Source: Bacteroidales bacterium
GTDB lineage: Bacteria; Bacteroidota; Bacteroidia; Bacteroidales; P3
Length of the DNA: 54,939 nucleotides
Assembly (NCBI GenBank): GCA_017616895.1
Contig: JAFZXE010000008.1
Coordinates: forward strand, 1-54,939
Direction of reading: 5' to 3'
In this document: piece by piece, positions 1 through 8,029 of the stretch
Layout: each line of letters begins with the position of its first letter
Position numbering within the stretch: the first letter of the stretch is position 1
Position numbers and translations under genes: made by a program
Notes under the pieces: model-generated
Databases searched by the model: none
What the model saw: only the letters and a program-made list of their open reading frames with translations
Told to the model about the DNA's origin: nothing

Positions 1-63
1 CTGCTGACTGCTGACTGCTGACTGCTAACTGCTAACTGCTAACCGCTAACTGCTAACCGCTAA
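1..63. repeat. 7-bp tandem repeat array (CTGCTGA/CTGCTAA)
   Basis: About nine consecutive 7-bp units, CTGCTGA drifting to CTGCTAA and CCGCTAA, fill the left edge just downstream of the minus-strand gene that ends at 86. The unit length matches the heptamer arrays at the right end of the window. The array may continue beyond the window. A short hairpin (72-76 with 81-85) lies between it and the gene but has no T-run, so I do not call it a terminator. Confidence 0.9.
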
Positions 64-85
64 TTGCCCCCGTGCGGGCTCGCAC

Positions 86-913
86 TTATTTTTCCAGTGC
101 GGCTTCAACTCTTTTTGCGATGTCGTCGTCAACGAGTATGCGTCCGCAGTACTCGCACACGATGACCTTCTTGTGCATCTTTATCTCTGTCTGGCGCTGA
201 GGAGGAATTTTGCTGAAGCAGCCGCCACAGGCATCACGGTCGATAGGCACCACAGCCAATCCGTTGTGGGCGGCTTTGCGGATGCGCTTGTAGGCTGTAA
301 GGTAGTGCTCCTCGATATACTGCTCCTGCTCTTTCGATTTCTTCATCAGGCGCTCTTCGTCCTTCTCGGTCTCTTTGATGATGTCGTCCAGTTCGTCTTT
401 CTTTGTCTGCAGGTCGGTGTTGCGTCCTTCGAGCAGATGCTTTGCGGCCTCAATGTGCTGTTTCAGTTCGGCTATCTTGGCGTTGGCCTCTTTGTTGCGT
501 CGCTCGCAGAGCTGTATTTCGAGATTCTGGAATTCAACCTCTTTGTTGAGCGATTCATACTCGCGGTTGTTGCGCACGTTGTCCATCTTTTTCTCGTTTT
601 CCTTCAGGATGGCCTCGTGTTCGGCAATCTCGTTTTTACGAGTGGCAATTGCGTTCTCGGTTTCTTTTATGTTGGCGTTAAGGTTGTTGATGCGGGTTTC
701 CAGACCTGCAATCTCGTCCTCGAGGTCTTCGATGGCCTGCGGCAGTTCTCCGCGGATAATCTTAATCTTGTCGATTTTCGAGTCAACCGACTGCAGGGTG
801 TAGAGGGCGATGAGCCTTTGTTCAACCTTCTCGTCGATGTCAAGTCTTATCACCTCAGGTGCAGGTGTGTTTTCTTTTGTTGCCGACTTGGTTGTCGAAA
901 CTTTTTTTGCCAT
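86..913 (-). CDS. Coiled-coil protein with C-terminal C4 zinc ribbon (zf-RING_7/DUF164 type)
   Basis: 275 residues. After a short Lys/Thr-rich N-terminus, residues about 25-200 form a long charged antiparallel coiled coil rich in Glu, Lys and Asn. The C-terminus has a four-cysteine zinc ribbon made of CGGC and, about 20 residues later, CEYC. This is the layout of the conserved bacterial coiled-coil/zinc-ribbon family whose biochemical role is poorly defined; nucleic acid or GTPase-related roles have been suggested. It is the last gene of a likely three-gene minus-strand set, 73 bp after the Nif3-like gene. A -7-like box (TACCTTTG, minus strand, 1041-1034) lies in the end of the upstream gene but has no matching -33 element. 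Family assignment is secure, function is not. Confidence 0.9.
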   Translation of the reverse strand: MAKKVSTTKSATKENTPAPEVIRLDIDEKVEQRLIALYTLQSVDSKIDKIKIIRGELPQAIEDLEDEIAGLETRINNLNANIKETENAIATRKNEIAEHEAILKENEKKMDNVRNNREYESLNKEVEFQNLEIQLCERRNKEANAKIAELKQHIEAAKHLLEGRNTDLQTKKDELDDIIKETEKDEERLMKKSKEQEQYIEEHYLTAYKRIRKAAHNGLAVVPIDRDACGGCFSKIPPQRQTEIKMHKKVIVCEYCGRILVDDDIAKRVEAALEK

Positions 914-986
914 TGTGTGTTGTTATATTAAACGTTTATATTAATTCCCGTGTGTATGTAAAATAATGTATGTCGCTGCAAGATAA

Positions 987-1766
987 TTACTTGAACTCAG
1001 CAAAGCTTGTCTTTACACTTGTAATTCGGCACGCAAAGGTATTAAATTTTTTTATAATATCGTTGTAAATCAATTCTTGTGCAAACTGTTCGCTCTCATA
1101 GTGCCCTATGTCCGCCAGCGAAACCATACCTACTGCCTTTTGGTAGTCGTGGTATTTCAGGTCCGCCGTCATATACAGGTCTGCCCCTTTCGCTGCCGCG
1201 TCGTCTATCATGAACGACCCCGAGCCTCCGCACACAGCCACCCGCTTCACTTTCGTCGGCCTCTCCTTCGAGCATTTCACCACGGTCAGCCCCAGCGTCT
1301 CCTTTACCTCCGCCATAAATGTCTCGTAGTCTTTCTCTTCCGTTGTCTCGCCTATGGCTCCGCCTCCCATCCCTTCCTCGTCAATCGGTCTCAGCGTGCT
1401 CACATTTTTCAGCCCCAGTTTTTCGGCCAGTATGTAGCTCACTCCGCCCTTCAGGTTGTCCAGGTTCGTATGTGCCGAGTAAACGCACATGTCCCTCTTT
1501 ATCAGCTTCTCCAGCATCCGCGTCTGCTCGGTCGCCGGCACCAGGCTTTTCAGCCCTCCGAATATCATCGGGTGGTGGCTCACAATCAGGTTGTATCCCA
1601 GCTCGCAGGCCTCCTCTATCACCTCGTTTGTCACGTCTAGCGCCACTAGCGCTCCCGTCAGTTCCTTCGTTGCGTCTCCCACCTTGTGCCCGGCGTTGTC
1701 ATACGACTCCTGCAGCCGCAGCGGGTATATCTCGTTCAGATAATCGATTACTTCCTGTATTTTCAT
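987..1766 (-). CDS. Nif3-like dinuclear metal centre protein (YbgI/DUF34 family)
   Basis: 259 residues, the short form of the family, about the size of E. coli YbgI. The metal-binding landmarks are visible: SHHP at about residue 65, SAHTNLDN at about 97, and GHYESE near the C-terminus, which supplies the late His and Glu ligands. Many Bacteroidota homologues carry an extra inserted domain of about 110 residues; it is absent here. The proteins form toroidal hexamers with two metal ions per subunit. Some are annotated as GTP cyclohydrolase I type 2, but the in vivo substrate is unsettled. The gene lies 20 bp after the beta-barrel gene and before the zinc-ribbon protein, and the Nif3/zinc-ribbon pairing is common in this phylum. 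Confidence 0.93.
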   Translation of the reverse strand: MKIQEVIDYLNEIYPLRLQESYDNAGHKVGDATKELTGALVALDVTNEVIEEACELGYNLIVSHHPMIFGGLKSLVPATEQTRMLEKLIKRDMCVYSAHTNLDNLKGGVSYILAEKLGLKNVSTLRPIDEEGMGGGAIGETTEEKDYETFMAEVKETLGLTVVKCSKERPTKVKRVAVCGGSGSFMIDDAAAKGADLYMTADLKYHDYQKAVGMVSLADIGHYESEQFAQELIYNDIIKKFNTFACRITSVKTSFAEFK

Positions 1767-1786
1767 TTCTAATTGTCGTCTTTCCG

Positions 1787-2395
1787 TTAAAACCTGAATC
1801 CCACGTTGAAGCTTATGTAGTTGTTAAACGCTCCCTTGTTCGCCCTGAATATCCTGTATGTCCCCTTCGACGGATTGTCCATTATCGACACCATCGATGC
1901 GTTGAACCTGAAGTTCACTCCCCAATGGCCGCCGAAGAAATACGACACCTCCGCGCACAGCGGAAGCCAGTCCATCCTCCTGTAGGCCTTTGCAGCCTCC
2001 GGGTCGTCCATCTTGGCGTCTGTCACCTTCGCCTTGGCAAGTATCGCGGGCGCCACTCCGGCTCCTAGCCTCAGCTTCCCGTCCAGAAAGCTGTAGCTCG
2101 CCATTATAGGCACCTCCACATACAGCAGGTTCGTCTTTATCGTCGTGTTGGCCTTGTTCGCGCCCTTCTCGGTCACGCCTATCTCCACAATCATCCTCCA
2201 CGGCGACTCCACGTTCTTCCCCAGTGCAAACGAGGTCTGCACCGCCCCGTGCATACCGAAATGGGTGTATTTCCCCGAGTTGTCGCCGTCAATCTGCCCC
2301 AGGTTGATGCCCACGAATATTGCACCGTCAAACCTCTGTCCCACAGCTGTGGCCGCAATCAGGCAGACGATGAAAGTCAGTACGATACGTTTCAT
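1787..2395 (-). CDS. Secreted PorT-like outer-membrane beta-barrel protein
   Basis: 202 residues. A signal peptide covers residues 1-19 and ends around AVGQ, so the mature protein would start near R21. The remainder alternates short hydrophobic and polar strands with turns, and ends with Phe-Arg-Phe, the terminal aromatic typical of Bacteroidota barrel proteins recognised by BAM. It fits the small 'porin family/outer membrane beta-barrel' group (PF13568-like). No ligand or transport role can be read from it. It is probably the first gene of the minus-strand set with nif3 and the zinc-ribbon gene, judged by the 20-bp gap. I saw no convincing promoter directly upstream. Confidence 0.8.
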   Translation of the reverse strand: MKRIVLTFIVCLIAATAVGQRFDGAIFVGINLGQIDGDNSGKYTHFGMHGAVQTSFALGKNVESPWRMIVEIGVTEKGANKANTTIKTNLLYVEVPIMASYSFLDGKLRLGAGVAPAILAKAKVTDAKMDDPEAAKAYRRMDWLPLCAEVSYFFGGHWGVNFRFNASMVSIMDNPSKGTYRIFRANKGAFNNYISFNVGFRF

Positions 2396-2590
2396 TTATG
2401 ATTTTCAGGTTATAAATCAAACGCAGTCATACTTTTTTTATTGCATGTGTTTAGCTTTTATTTGTTTGTTTTTTGTTACTGACTAGTAACAGGCATTTTA
2501 TACTATCTTTCTTCTACTTTTTATTTACTTTCCGTTTACATTTCTTTTACATTTCTTTTAGTTTTATTTTACTTTTCACCCACATTTCTT

Positions 2591-2645
2591 TTATACCGAC
2601 CTTATACCGACCTTATACCGACCTTACACCGACCTTATACAAACC
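2591..2645. repeat. 11-bp tandem repeat, five units
   Basis: Five consecutive 11-bp units, TTATACCGACC three times, then TTACACCGACC and TTATACAAACC. The same period recurs with other sequences at 33577-33620 and 35256-35299. Confidence 0.95.
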
Positions 2646-2933
2646 CTACCCTAAGCCTACTCTGCGCCTATGTGGTTTGCTGATTTCGGTTGTCTTTTTT
2701 TTGTACTGCGCAGGCGCACGTTATTTTGAGTTGTGCTGTTACTTGATATTGTGTCGATATTCGTCATAGCGCTATTTCGCTAAACGATAGGATATATCTG
2801 TAACATGAGAAAAGAGGCATTAATGTTCAGAATGTACGAATGTTCTTTGCATCATCCTCGAAGGTATGTTGGTAAGAAACGAGGGATGGAGTTGCTTTAC
2901 CTTGCCGAAAAAATACGATTAGTGTGTTTTTTC

Positions 2934-2950
2934 CCGTGGCAAAAGTAAAC
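2934..2950 (+). repeat. Left arm of 17-bp inverted repeat flanking recombinase
   Basis: CCGTGGCAAAAGTAAAC here is the exact reverse complement of 3968-3984. If the next mismatch is allowed, the match runs on for two more bases outward. The two arms enclose 1,051 bp containing only the tyrosine recombinase gene and its flanks. Read on the minus strand, this arm contains TACTTTTG, which fits the Bacteroides -7 consensus TAnnTTTG and points outward to the left. Confidence 0.9.
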
Positions 2951-3008
2951 ATTTTTTTTTGAATTAGTTACAATAAAACTGATGTTTCTTATTTTATAGT
3001 TTTTCTAA

Positions 3009-3914
3009 TCACGAAAAATCATTGTGCGACAATAACTTGCTAATCTTGTCAACTCCCTCGCGAAGAGTCGTATCTATGATATGGGTATAGATTTCGGTAG
3101 TACGCACGCTCCTGTGCCCGCACAGTTTCGAAACGGTATAAATTTCCACCCCTGCTGTTATCGCAAGTGTTGCAAACGTATGCCTTGATGTGTGGAATGT
3201 TATGTGTTTTCCTATGCCTGAAACAAGAGCCCATCTATTCAGTATCTGCGAGATATAGGTGCGTGACGGAAGTACAAACACCTTGTCCGTAAGTTCTCCT
3301 TGATTCCTTTTGCCCAAGACAGACAAAGCGTCTCGGTTCAGTGGTATCCTGATTTCGTGCCCTGTTTTCACCTGTGTTTTCACTATCGTCTGCGTTCCGC
3401 CTACAACGTGCAGATTGTCCCATCGAAGGGTTTCGATATCAGAAAGCCTCAACCCCGTAAAACATGCAAAGAGGAAGGCACGCTTAACCTCTTCGTTTTT
3501 GCAGTTGGTGGATGACAATGTGTTGAGTTCGTCAACCGTCAGAAAAGATCGTGGGTCGCTTTCATAACGCGGAATTAAAGAAACAGCCACTGGAACAGGA
3601 TTGTTTGGCAGGTATCCCTCTCTCACAACCTCTTCCATTATGGAGTGGAACTTCTGGATATATGTTCTTACGCTGCCGGGTCTAATCCTCATCAAGAGAT
3701 GGTTCGTAAACTTTCGGACAAATGGTTCTGTGACCTCTTGGATTTGTATGTCATGGTCTGTATATATGTACAGGTTGTGCAAAAGGGCGCGGGTGACGCC
3801 TCGCGTATTTTCTCGTTGCGACGATTGCCGTAGCTCTGCAAAACGTCTCACGGTTAACGATTCCCGATTCCGAGAATCATTTCTCATGGTAGTGTTTTTA
3901 TTCATTGTTTTCAT
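3009..3914 (-). CDS. Tyrosine recombinase (XerC/D-like integrase/invertase)
   Basis: 301 residues. Residues about 20-105 form the helical SAM-like core-binding domain and about 120-295 the catalytic domain. All active-site residues are visible: R156 (TGLRLSD), K193, H241 and R244 (HTSRH), H267 (CGHRS) and nucleophile Y276. The protein therefore looks intact. Its length fits short recombinases that act at simple inverted sites rather than long Tn916-type integrases with an arm-binding domain. It is enclosed by a 17-bp perfect inverted repeat and lies head-to-head with the island operon, 102 bp from the FHA gene. This suggests either inversion of its own segment, in the manner of Hin, or insertion of the island. 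The start ATG overlaps an 11-bp-arm palindrome that may be an operator or binding site. Which DNA it acts on is inference. Confidence 0.92.
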   Translation of the reverse strand: MKTMNKNTTMRNDSRNRESLTVRRFAELRQSSQRENTRGVTRALLHNLYIYTDHDIQIQEVTEPFVRKFTNHLLMRIRPGSVRTYIQKFHSIMEEVVREGYLPNNPVPVAVSLIPRYESDPRSFLTVDELNTLSSTNCKNEEVKRAFLFACFTGLRLSDIETLRWDNLHVVGGTQTIVKTQVKTGHEIRIPLNRDALSVLGKRNQGELTDKVFVLPSRTYISQILNRWALVSGIGKHITFHTSRHTFATLAITAGVEIYTVSKLCGHRSVRTTEIYTHIIDTTLREGVDKISKLLSHNDFS

Positions 3915-3941
3915 TGTAACAAAATTTGTTTTACAATGAAA
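3909..3941. promoter_or_regulatory. Palindrome overlapping the recombinase start (possible operator/recombinase site)
   Basis: TTTCATTGTAA (3909-3919) and TTACAATGAAA (3931-3941) form a perfect 11-bp inverted repeat with an 11-bp AT-rich spacer. The left arm covers the recombinase start codon on the minus strand. A second TCATTGT lies at 3902-3908, giving a 9-bp-spaced direct repeat. The position suits autoregulation of the recombinase or a recombinase contact site. There is no direct evidence for either. Confidence 0.5.
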
Positions 3942-3967
3942 CGCAGAACAAAATGATTATAAGGTGA

Positions 3968-3984
3968 GTTTACTTTTGCCACGG
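3968..3984 (-). repeat. Right arm of 17-bp inverted repeat flanking recombinase
   Basis: GTTTACTTTTGCCACGG is the exact reverse complement of 2934-2950. It lies between the recombinase start (3914) and the first island gene (4017) and embeds the -7-like box TACTTTTG in plus orientation. Confidence 0.9.
3971..3978 (+). promoter_or_regulatory. Putative -7 box of the island operon, inside the inverted repeat
   Basis: TACTTTTG matches the Bacteroides -7 consensus TAnnTTTG and is followed by C, as at other promoters in this window. Transcription would start near 3984 and give a leader of about 33 nt before the ATG at 4017. No TTTG sits 19 bp upstream in the present orientation. Inverting the 2934-3984 segment would replace everything upstream of the repeat, but the other flank also lacks a TTTG at that distance. 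Confidence 0.45.
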
Positions 3985-4016
3985 AAAAGAAAAGTAAAAA
4001 TTCTAAAAAATAAAGT

Positions 4017-4634
4017 ATGGCAAGATACAAAAAATGTCCTAATGGACACAGTTATCCGGCAGATCGTTCGGAATGTCCAATCTGTAACAGTGGCAAGCAA
4101 GTAGGCGCATCAACAGAAAACGAGATGGTGACGCAGATTATTCGAGGTCTTGATGCAGATGATGCAGGCTCCAAGACAACGGTGGGGGGAGAGGCCGCTC
4201 CTATAACAACTCCTAACGTGGATCCGCATAGGGACTATTCCAAAACGATGGTGGAGGATGAGATTGAGGAAGAGAACGAGAGCGGTGTTGTCACCAGCCG
4301 CAGGGAAAGCAGAGCCGCATCGAGACTGGTTGGTTGGCTGGTTACATACTCGCTAGATCCCAATGGAACGGATTTCCGTCTATACGAGGGTCGTAACATT
4401 ATTGGAAAAGATTTCAGTTGTGGAGTATGTATCAATGACAGTAAAGTCAGCTCTCAGCATGCAATCCTGCTCTACCGCAACGAGAAGTTCAGAATCAAGG
4501 ATAACCTTTCGACCAACGGCACGATAGTGAATGGTGTCGATATTGACGATGAATCGGTGGTGCTGAACGATGGCGATGTAATCCAGATAGGCGAGACCAT
4601 TCTTTTGTTCAGAACAGCGGAGTTGACACAATAA
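4017..4634 (+). CDS. Zinc-ribbon plus FHA domain protein
   Basis: 205 residues, cytosolic. The N-terminus has a small zinc-binding knuckle built from C7, H11, C20 and C23. A flexible acidic linker follows, containing two similar Thr-Val segments (SKTTVGG and SKTMVED). The C-terminal FHA domain covers about 115-200, with the hallmark GRN, SSQHA and STNGT...NG positions. FHA domains bind phosphothreonine, and the linker threonines are plausible targets of the two kinases further down the operon, as in GarA-type switches (inference). Firmicutes EssC ATPases carry FHA domains at their own N-terminus. Here an FHA gene stands directly before the ATPase gene (7-bp gap), as if that domain were split off. 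It is the first gene of the island. Confidence 0.9.
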   Translation: MARYKKCPNGHSYPADRSECPICNSGKQVGASTENEMVTQIIRGLDADDAGSKTTVGGEAAPITTPNVDPHRDYSKTMVEDEIEEENESGVVTSRRESRAASRLVGWLVTYSLDPNGTDFRLYEGRNIIGKDFSCGVCINDSKVSSQHAILLYRNEKFRIKDNLSTNGTIVNGVDIDDESVVLNDGDVIQIGETILLFRTAELTQ

Positions 4635-4641
4635 TATATTT

Positions 4642-7311
4642 ATGCGAGAATTTATTGCAGAGGATAAGATACGGGAACAGTGTGAGTCTTTGGTCCGGGA
4701 AATCCGCAAGCAAGAGGAACCGCAGCGGAAAAAAGTAGAGGAACAGACCGCGTCGATTGGCAGCCGTTTTTTCGAAATGGTGTCAGATGCTGGGATGTCT
4801 TCGAATGCGTTTCTTCCTGTTGGCGAAATAGATTTGAAATCGGATCCGCGCGCGCTGCCGGAAGGGGTATCTATCGGGATGCTCAAACATCCCGATTTGG
4901 ACAAATTGTTTATTCCTGCTGTACTGCCATTTTCGGGTGCAAATGCTACTGGTTTTTGTGTTGATTCGTCGAGTGAGGCATCAGTAATGAACCTTATGCA
5001 AATGGTTGCGCTTCGGTTTATGCTGTCGGTACCGATAAATCTGGTGATGTGCCATTATGTGGATTTGCACTCGTACGGACAGGAGGCAAAGACGTTTGGA
5101 CGCATAGCAAATTCCATCATAAGTGACAGGACTGAACTGGAGGCATTTATTGGGGAGATGGAACAACTGGTGATACGGTTGAACCGCAACGAGCTTCTTA
5201 AATGCGAGACATTGCGGGAATATAATGCGGATTCATCCTGTATAGGAGTTCCATACCATTTTGTGTTTGTATCGAACATACAGGATATAAAGGATTCGCA
5301 GATAATATCGAGAATAACCAAACTTTGCCAGGGCAGAGTTGCATCGAACTGTGGTATATATTTCTTCTATACGATAAACAAAAAGTCTTTTTCGCAGCAA
5401 AACGAGTCCGTTGAAGAATTGATGCGCATTTCAGAACTTGTTAGCAGGAGGGAAACAGGGTGGTGCTTTTCAAATACTGTTTACGGTGATGATTTCGAGA
5501 ATCGTTATTTTTTTGAGTTAGACAGTGTTTTGCCGTCAAATAGAGATGATTTGGTTGAGGAGGTAAATGAAAGACACCGTCATGTAAAACCACAGATAGT
5601 ATCGTTTGTCAATAAGTTAAACGACTTAATTAAGGATGGTCAGTATTGGACGGGAGATGCAACGAAGGATATAACCATACCGATAGGGCGGAAGGGAGCA
5701 AACGCATTGGTCAGTTTTGAATTGGCAGGGAACACATCGGACTATTTTGCCATGATAGGCGGGCGTCCAGGATATGGAAAAACCATACTTTTGCATGACA
5801 TAATATGCAACGGGTCAATCATATATTCGCCAGAAGAACTGCAGTTCTACCTTATAGACTGCACGAATGGAGCCGGTTTCAAACCATACGAGCAGTTGCC
5901 GCATGCGCACGTTGTTGTTACGACGCGTCAGAGGGAATACACCGACAGCGCGATAGAGCAGCTTATATGTGAGATGTACCGTCGAGCGGAGTTGTTCAAG
6001 AGTGTTGACGAAAAGAACGGCATACATGTAGAGAAGATAGACGATTATAGGAGGGAAACAGGCGAGAAACTGCCACGAATACTTGTGATTATCGATGAGT
6101 TTCAGGTGCTTCTAGAGAAATCGGATAGATTGTCGCACAAGATAGGCGGTGCTTTGGAGAAAATAGTCAGAGAAGGCAGGAAGTATGGCATACATATAGT
6201 GTTCTGTACACAGAGTTTCCGTAGTATAGATTTCGATACTGAACTGATTACTCTTAGAATGGCCTTCAATCTTAAGGAGAATGACAGTGTCAAGGTACTG
6301 GGCAACGACTCCGCAGCGCACCTCACAAAAAAAGGGGAAGCCATACTTAACAACTGTAATGGAGATAAAAATGCCAACGTGTTTTTCCAGGCGGCATATA
6401 TAAAGGAGGATGAGCTTCCCCAATATGTTGACTTCTGCATAGCCAAGTGCAAAGAGCACAACATAGAGATACCGAGGCGATATGTCTTTGACGGGAAGGC
6501 TGTGAGCAATATCGGCACAAATGAGCGATTCATAGAACTACTGACAGGAAATGGCCAAGACCCAGAGAACATCATCACGTACCTTGGTGTGCCGTTGTTC
6601 ATAAGAGAAAGCCATTCGTATGTGGCGTTAAGGAAAGACAGAGGGGCTAATCTCCTGATATGCGGGACTGACAAGCGAGCAGCACTTTCGACCTTGGCAT
6701 TGGTCAATTTCCAGATACGCCAGACGGTAGATTCGTCTGATATGCGAATGATAGACTATTTCAACGACTCGTCTCCAGAATCACGTTATTTGAATCAGAT
6801 AGCTGGACTTTGCGACATACCGTATCTCAGGAAAAAGGAGTTGACGGAAACGATAAACGCCATAGACGAGCTTCTGAAGCAGCGCATCAACGACGATATG
6901 GCGGGTTTGTACAATAGCAACAGCCCAATATTCCTCACGATAGCTTTTTTGCAAAATTCACCGGATTTAAGAAACGATGGATACAAGAAATCTGAGTGTA
7001 AGGCGAAGTTGGAAAACATTTTGAAAAATGGACCGGACTATGGCATACATGTCATTGCATACGCATATAACTATAAGTCTCTGTCCGACACCTTCGACAG
7101 AGATGCGCTTTCCAGTTTTGGAAATCAAGTAATCCTTCAGTATGGAGCGGCTCAGCAGGAAGCAGATAACCTTGCGGAAGGAACAGCTGTGCTGGTTGCT
7201 GAAAATAATGTCACAACCTACGAGCGGGATCCTTTTATGCCATACAACGAATGCACCAGCGGAAATCTTCGGGATGAGATACTTGACTATATATTTTCCA
7301 TATACAACTAG
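4642..7311 (+). CDS. EssC/EccC-like FtsK/SpoIIIE ATPase, three tandem domains, no membrane segment
   Basis: 889 residues. After a charged coiled-coil N-terminus, residues about 50-300 resemble the degenerate N-terminal module of FtsK/SpoIIIE-type proteins. Residues about 340-600 form an intact ATPase with Walker A GGRPGYGKT (373-381) and Walker B ending IIDEF (D485, E486). Residues about 640-889 form a further ATPase-like domain whose P-loop has decayed to GTDKRAALS (from 675), so it should not hydrolyse ATP. One active plus degenerate modules is the pattern of ESX/T7b motor ATPases, where degenerate domains bind substrate signals. EccC/EssC proteins have two N-terminal membrane helices; I see none here. 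It may be recruited through the FHA protein just upstream. Alternatives such as a DNA translocase are less likely given the WXG-type neighbours. Confidence 0.85.
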   Translation: MREFIAEDKIREQCESLVREIRKQEEPQRKKVEEQTASIGSRFFEMVSDAGMSSNAFLPVGEIDLKSDPRALPEGVSIGMLKHPDLDKLFIPAVLPFSGANATGFCVDSSSEASVMNLMQMVALRFMLSVPINLVMCHYVDLHSYGQEAKTFGRIANSIISDRTELEAFIGEMEQLVIRLNRNELLKCETLREYNADSSCIGVPYHFVFVSNIQDIKDSQIISRITKLCQGRVASNCGIYFFYTINKKSFSQQNESVEELMRISELVSRRETGWCFSNTVYGDDFENRYFFELDSVLPSNRDDLVEEVNERHRHVKPQIVSFVNKLNDLIKDGQYWTGDATKDITIPIGRKGANALVSFELAGNTSDYFAMIGGRPGYGKTILLHDIICNGSIIYSPEELQFYLIDCTNGAGFKPYEQLPHAHVVVTTRQREYTDSAIEQLICEMYRRAELFKSVDEKNGIHVEKIDDYRRETGEKLPRILVIIDEFQVLLEKSDRLSHKIGGALEKIVREGRKYGIHIVFCTQSFRSIDFDTELITLRMAFNLKENDSVKVLGNDSAAHLTKKGEAILNNCNGDKNANVFFQAAYIKEDELPQYVDFCIAKCKEHNIEIPRRYVFDGKAVSNIGTNERFIELLTGNGQDPENIITYLGVPLFIRESHSYVALRKDRGANLLICGTDKRAALSTLALVNFQIRQTVDSSDMRMIDYFNDSSPESRYLNQIAGLCDIPYLRKKELTETINAIDELLKQRINDDMAGLYNSNSPIFLTIAFLQNSPDLRNDGYKKSECKAKLENILKNGPDYGIHVIAYAYNYKSLSDTFDRDALSSFGNQVILQYGAAQQEADNLAEGTAVLVAENNVTTYERDPFMPYNECTSGNLRDEILDYIFSIYN

Positions 7312-7313
7312 CG

Positions 7314-8027
7314 ATGAAACCAATAGGATACGATAAACAACGCAAACGCAGGTTCATTATGGAAACACACAATGCCATTATGGAAACAAAAAATACATTC
7401 TACACAAAATATGTAAGTCTTGCACGTTCTGCGGATGCCTTGTTTTCCCGGGTGTCGCAAATGGAGAACGAAGCTCCTTTGGCAATAAACGATATACAGG
7501 TTTTCAGTAACCATTTGGTTGAAAAGTTGCCGCTGCTCAACGAATATCCGTTGATGGTAGAGTCTCTGTACAGCCTAATGGGTAAAGACGGCATGACGGG
7601 GTATGTCGGGGTATTTATCGTAGACCAAATGATATCGACCTGCGATAGTTTAAGAAAGCAGGAAAAGGAGTTGATAGAAAGGATTGAGCGCATTAGGGAT
7701 TTTTCCAAAACCATCGACAACGGGATGCTTGATGACTTGAAAAAAATGGCGGAGGATTGGCGAAGGAATGTATGTCTTGAAAATATAAAGATTATAGTGG
7801 AGTATATGGATTCGATACGTATGCGTGTTGATGAAATGTATGAGACGTTCAAGGTTCAGGAGCAGTTGAGTCAAGCGTTGGCAAAGTCAGAGGCGGAACG
7901 CAGGCGAATGACAGACGCAGAGGCTGCCAGGCAGAAGGAAATAACAGAAAGCGAGGCAGACAAGGAAGAAAAGCGACGCAAGGCTCGGGAAGCATTTGCA
8001 AAAAATAGAAAAACCAGAAAAAAATAG
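7314..8027 (+). CDS. Hypothetical helical protein with charged C-terminal coiled coil
   Basis: 237 residues, no family recognised. The first ~165 residues are predicted mainly helical and hydrophilic. The last ~60 form a highly charged Arg/Lys/Glu/Ala coiled coil ending in a basic KNRKTRKK tail. There is no signal peptide or membrane segment, so it should be cytosolic. The start at 7314 lies 2 bp after the ATPase stop; in-frame ATGs at 7359 and 7380 are alternatives. Its place between the motor ATPase and the first WXG-type enzyme suggests an accessory or chaperone role, by analogy with small helical partners of LXG effectors (inference). Confidence 0.65.
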   Translation: MKPIGYDKQRKRRFIMETHNAIMETKNTFYTKYVSLARSADALFSRVSQMENEAPLAINDIQVFSNHLVEKLPLLNEYPLMVESLYSLMGKDGMTGYVGVFIVDQMISTCDSLRKQEKELIERIERIRDFSKTIDNGMLDDLKKMAEDWRRNVCLENIKIIVEYMDSIRMRVDEMYETFKVQEQLSQALAKSEAERRRMTDAEAARQKEITESEADKEEKRRKAREAFAKNRKTRKK

Positions 8028-8029
8028 AT

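Larger units (their letters stand above)
2396..3008. other. 613-bp intergenic region between housekeeping genes and recombinase
   Basis: This stretch is AT-rich and T-rich on the plus strand at 2480-2580. It holds an 11-bp tandem array at 2591-2645 and the left arm of the 17-bp inverted repeat at 2934-2950. A 98-codon open frame at 2473-2769 is low-complexity (Phe/Leu/Tyr-rich) and overlaps the tandem repeat, so I do not treat it as a gene. Nothing else is recognisable between 2650 and 2930. The left edge of the acquired island probably falls in this interval. Confidence 0.6.

Noticed and set aside
71-85. Hairpin GTGCG/CGCAC as terminator of the zinc-ribbon gene
   Set aside because: Only a 5-bp stem and no T-run on the minus strand.
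173-931. 252-codon open frame on the plus strand across the zinc-ribbon gene
   Set aside because: It is antisense to a well-supported family gene, has low-complexity Leu/Val/Phe composition and no domain; a codon-bias shadow.
2473-2769. 98-codon frame between the beta-barrel gene and the recombinase
   Set aside because: Phe/Leu/Tyr low complexity and largely made of the T-rich tract and the 11-bp tandem array.
4642-7311. DNA translocase FtsK or conjugative coupling protein
   Set aside because: No N-terminal membrane domain and no C-terminal winged-helix gamma domain; degenerate extra ATPase modules and WXG-type neighbours fit EssC/EccC better, and no relaxase or mobilisation gene is present.
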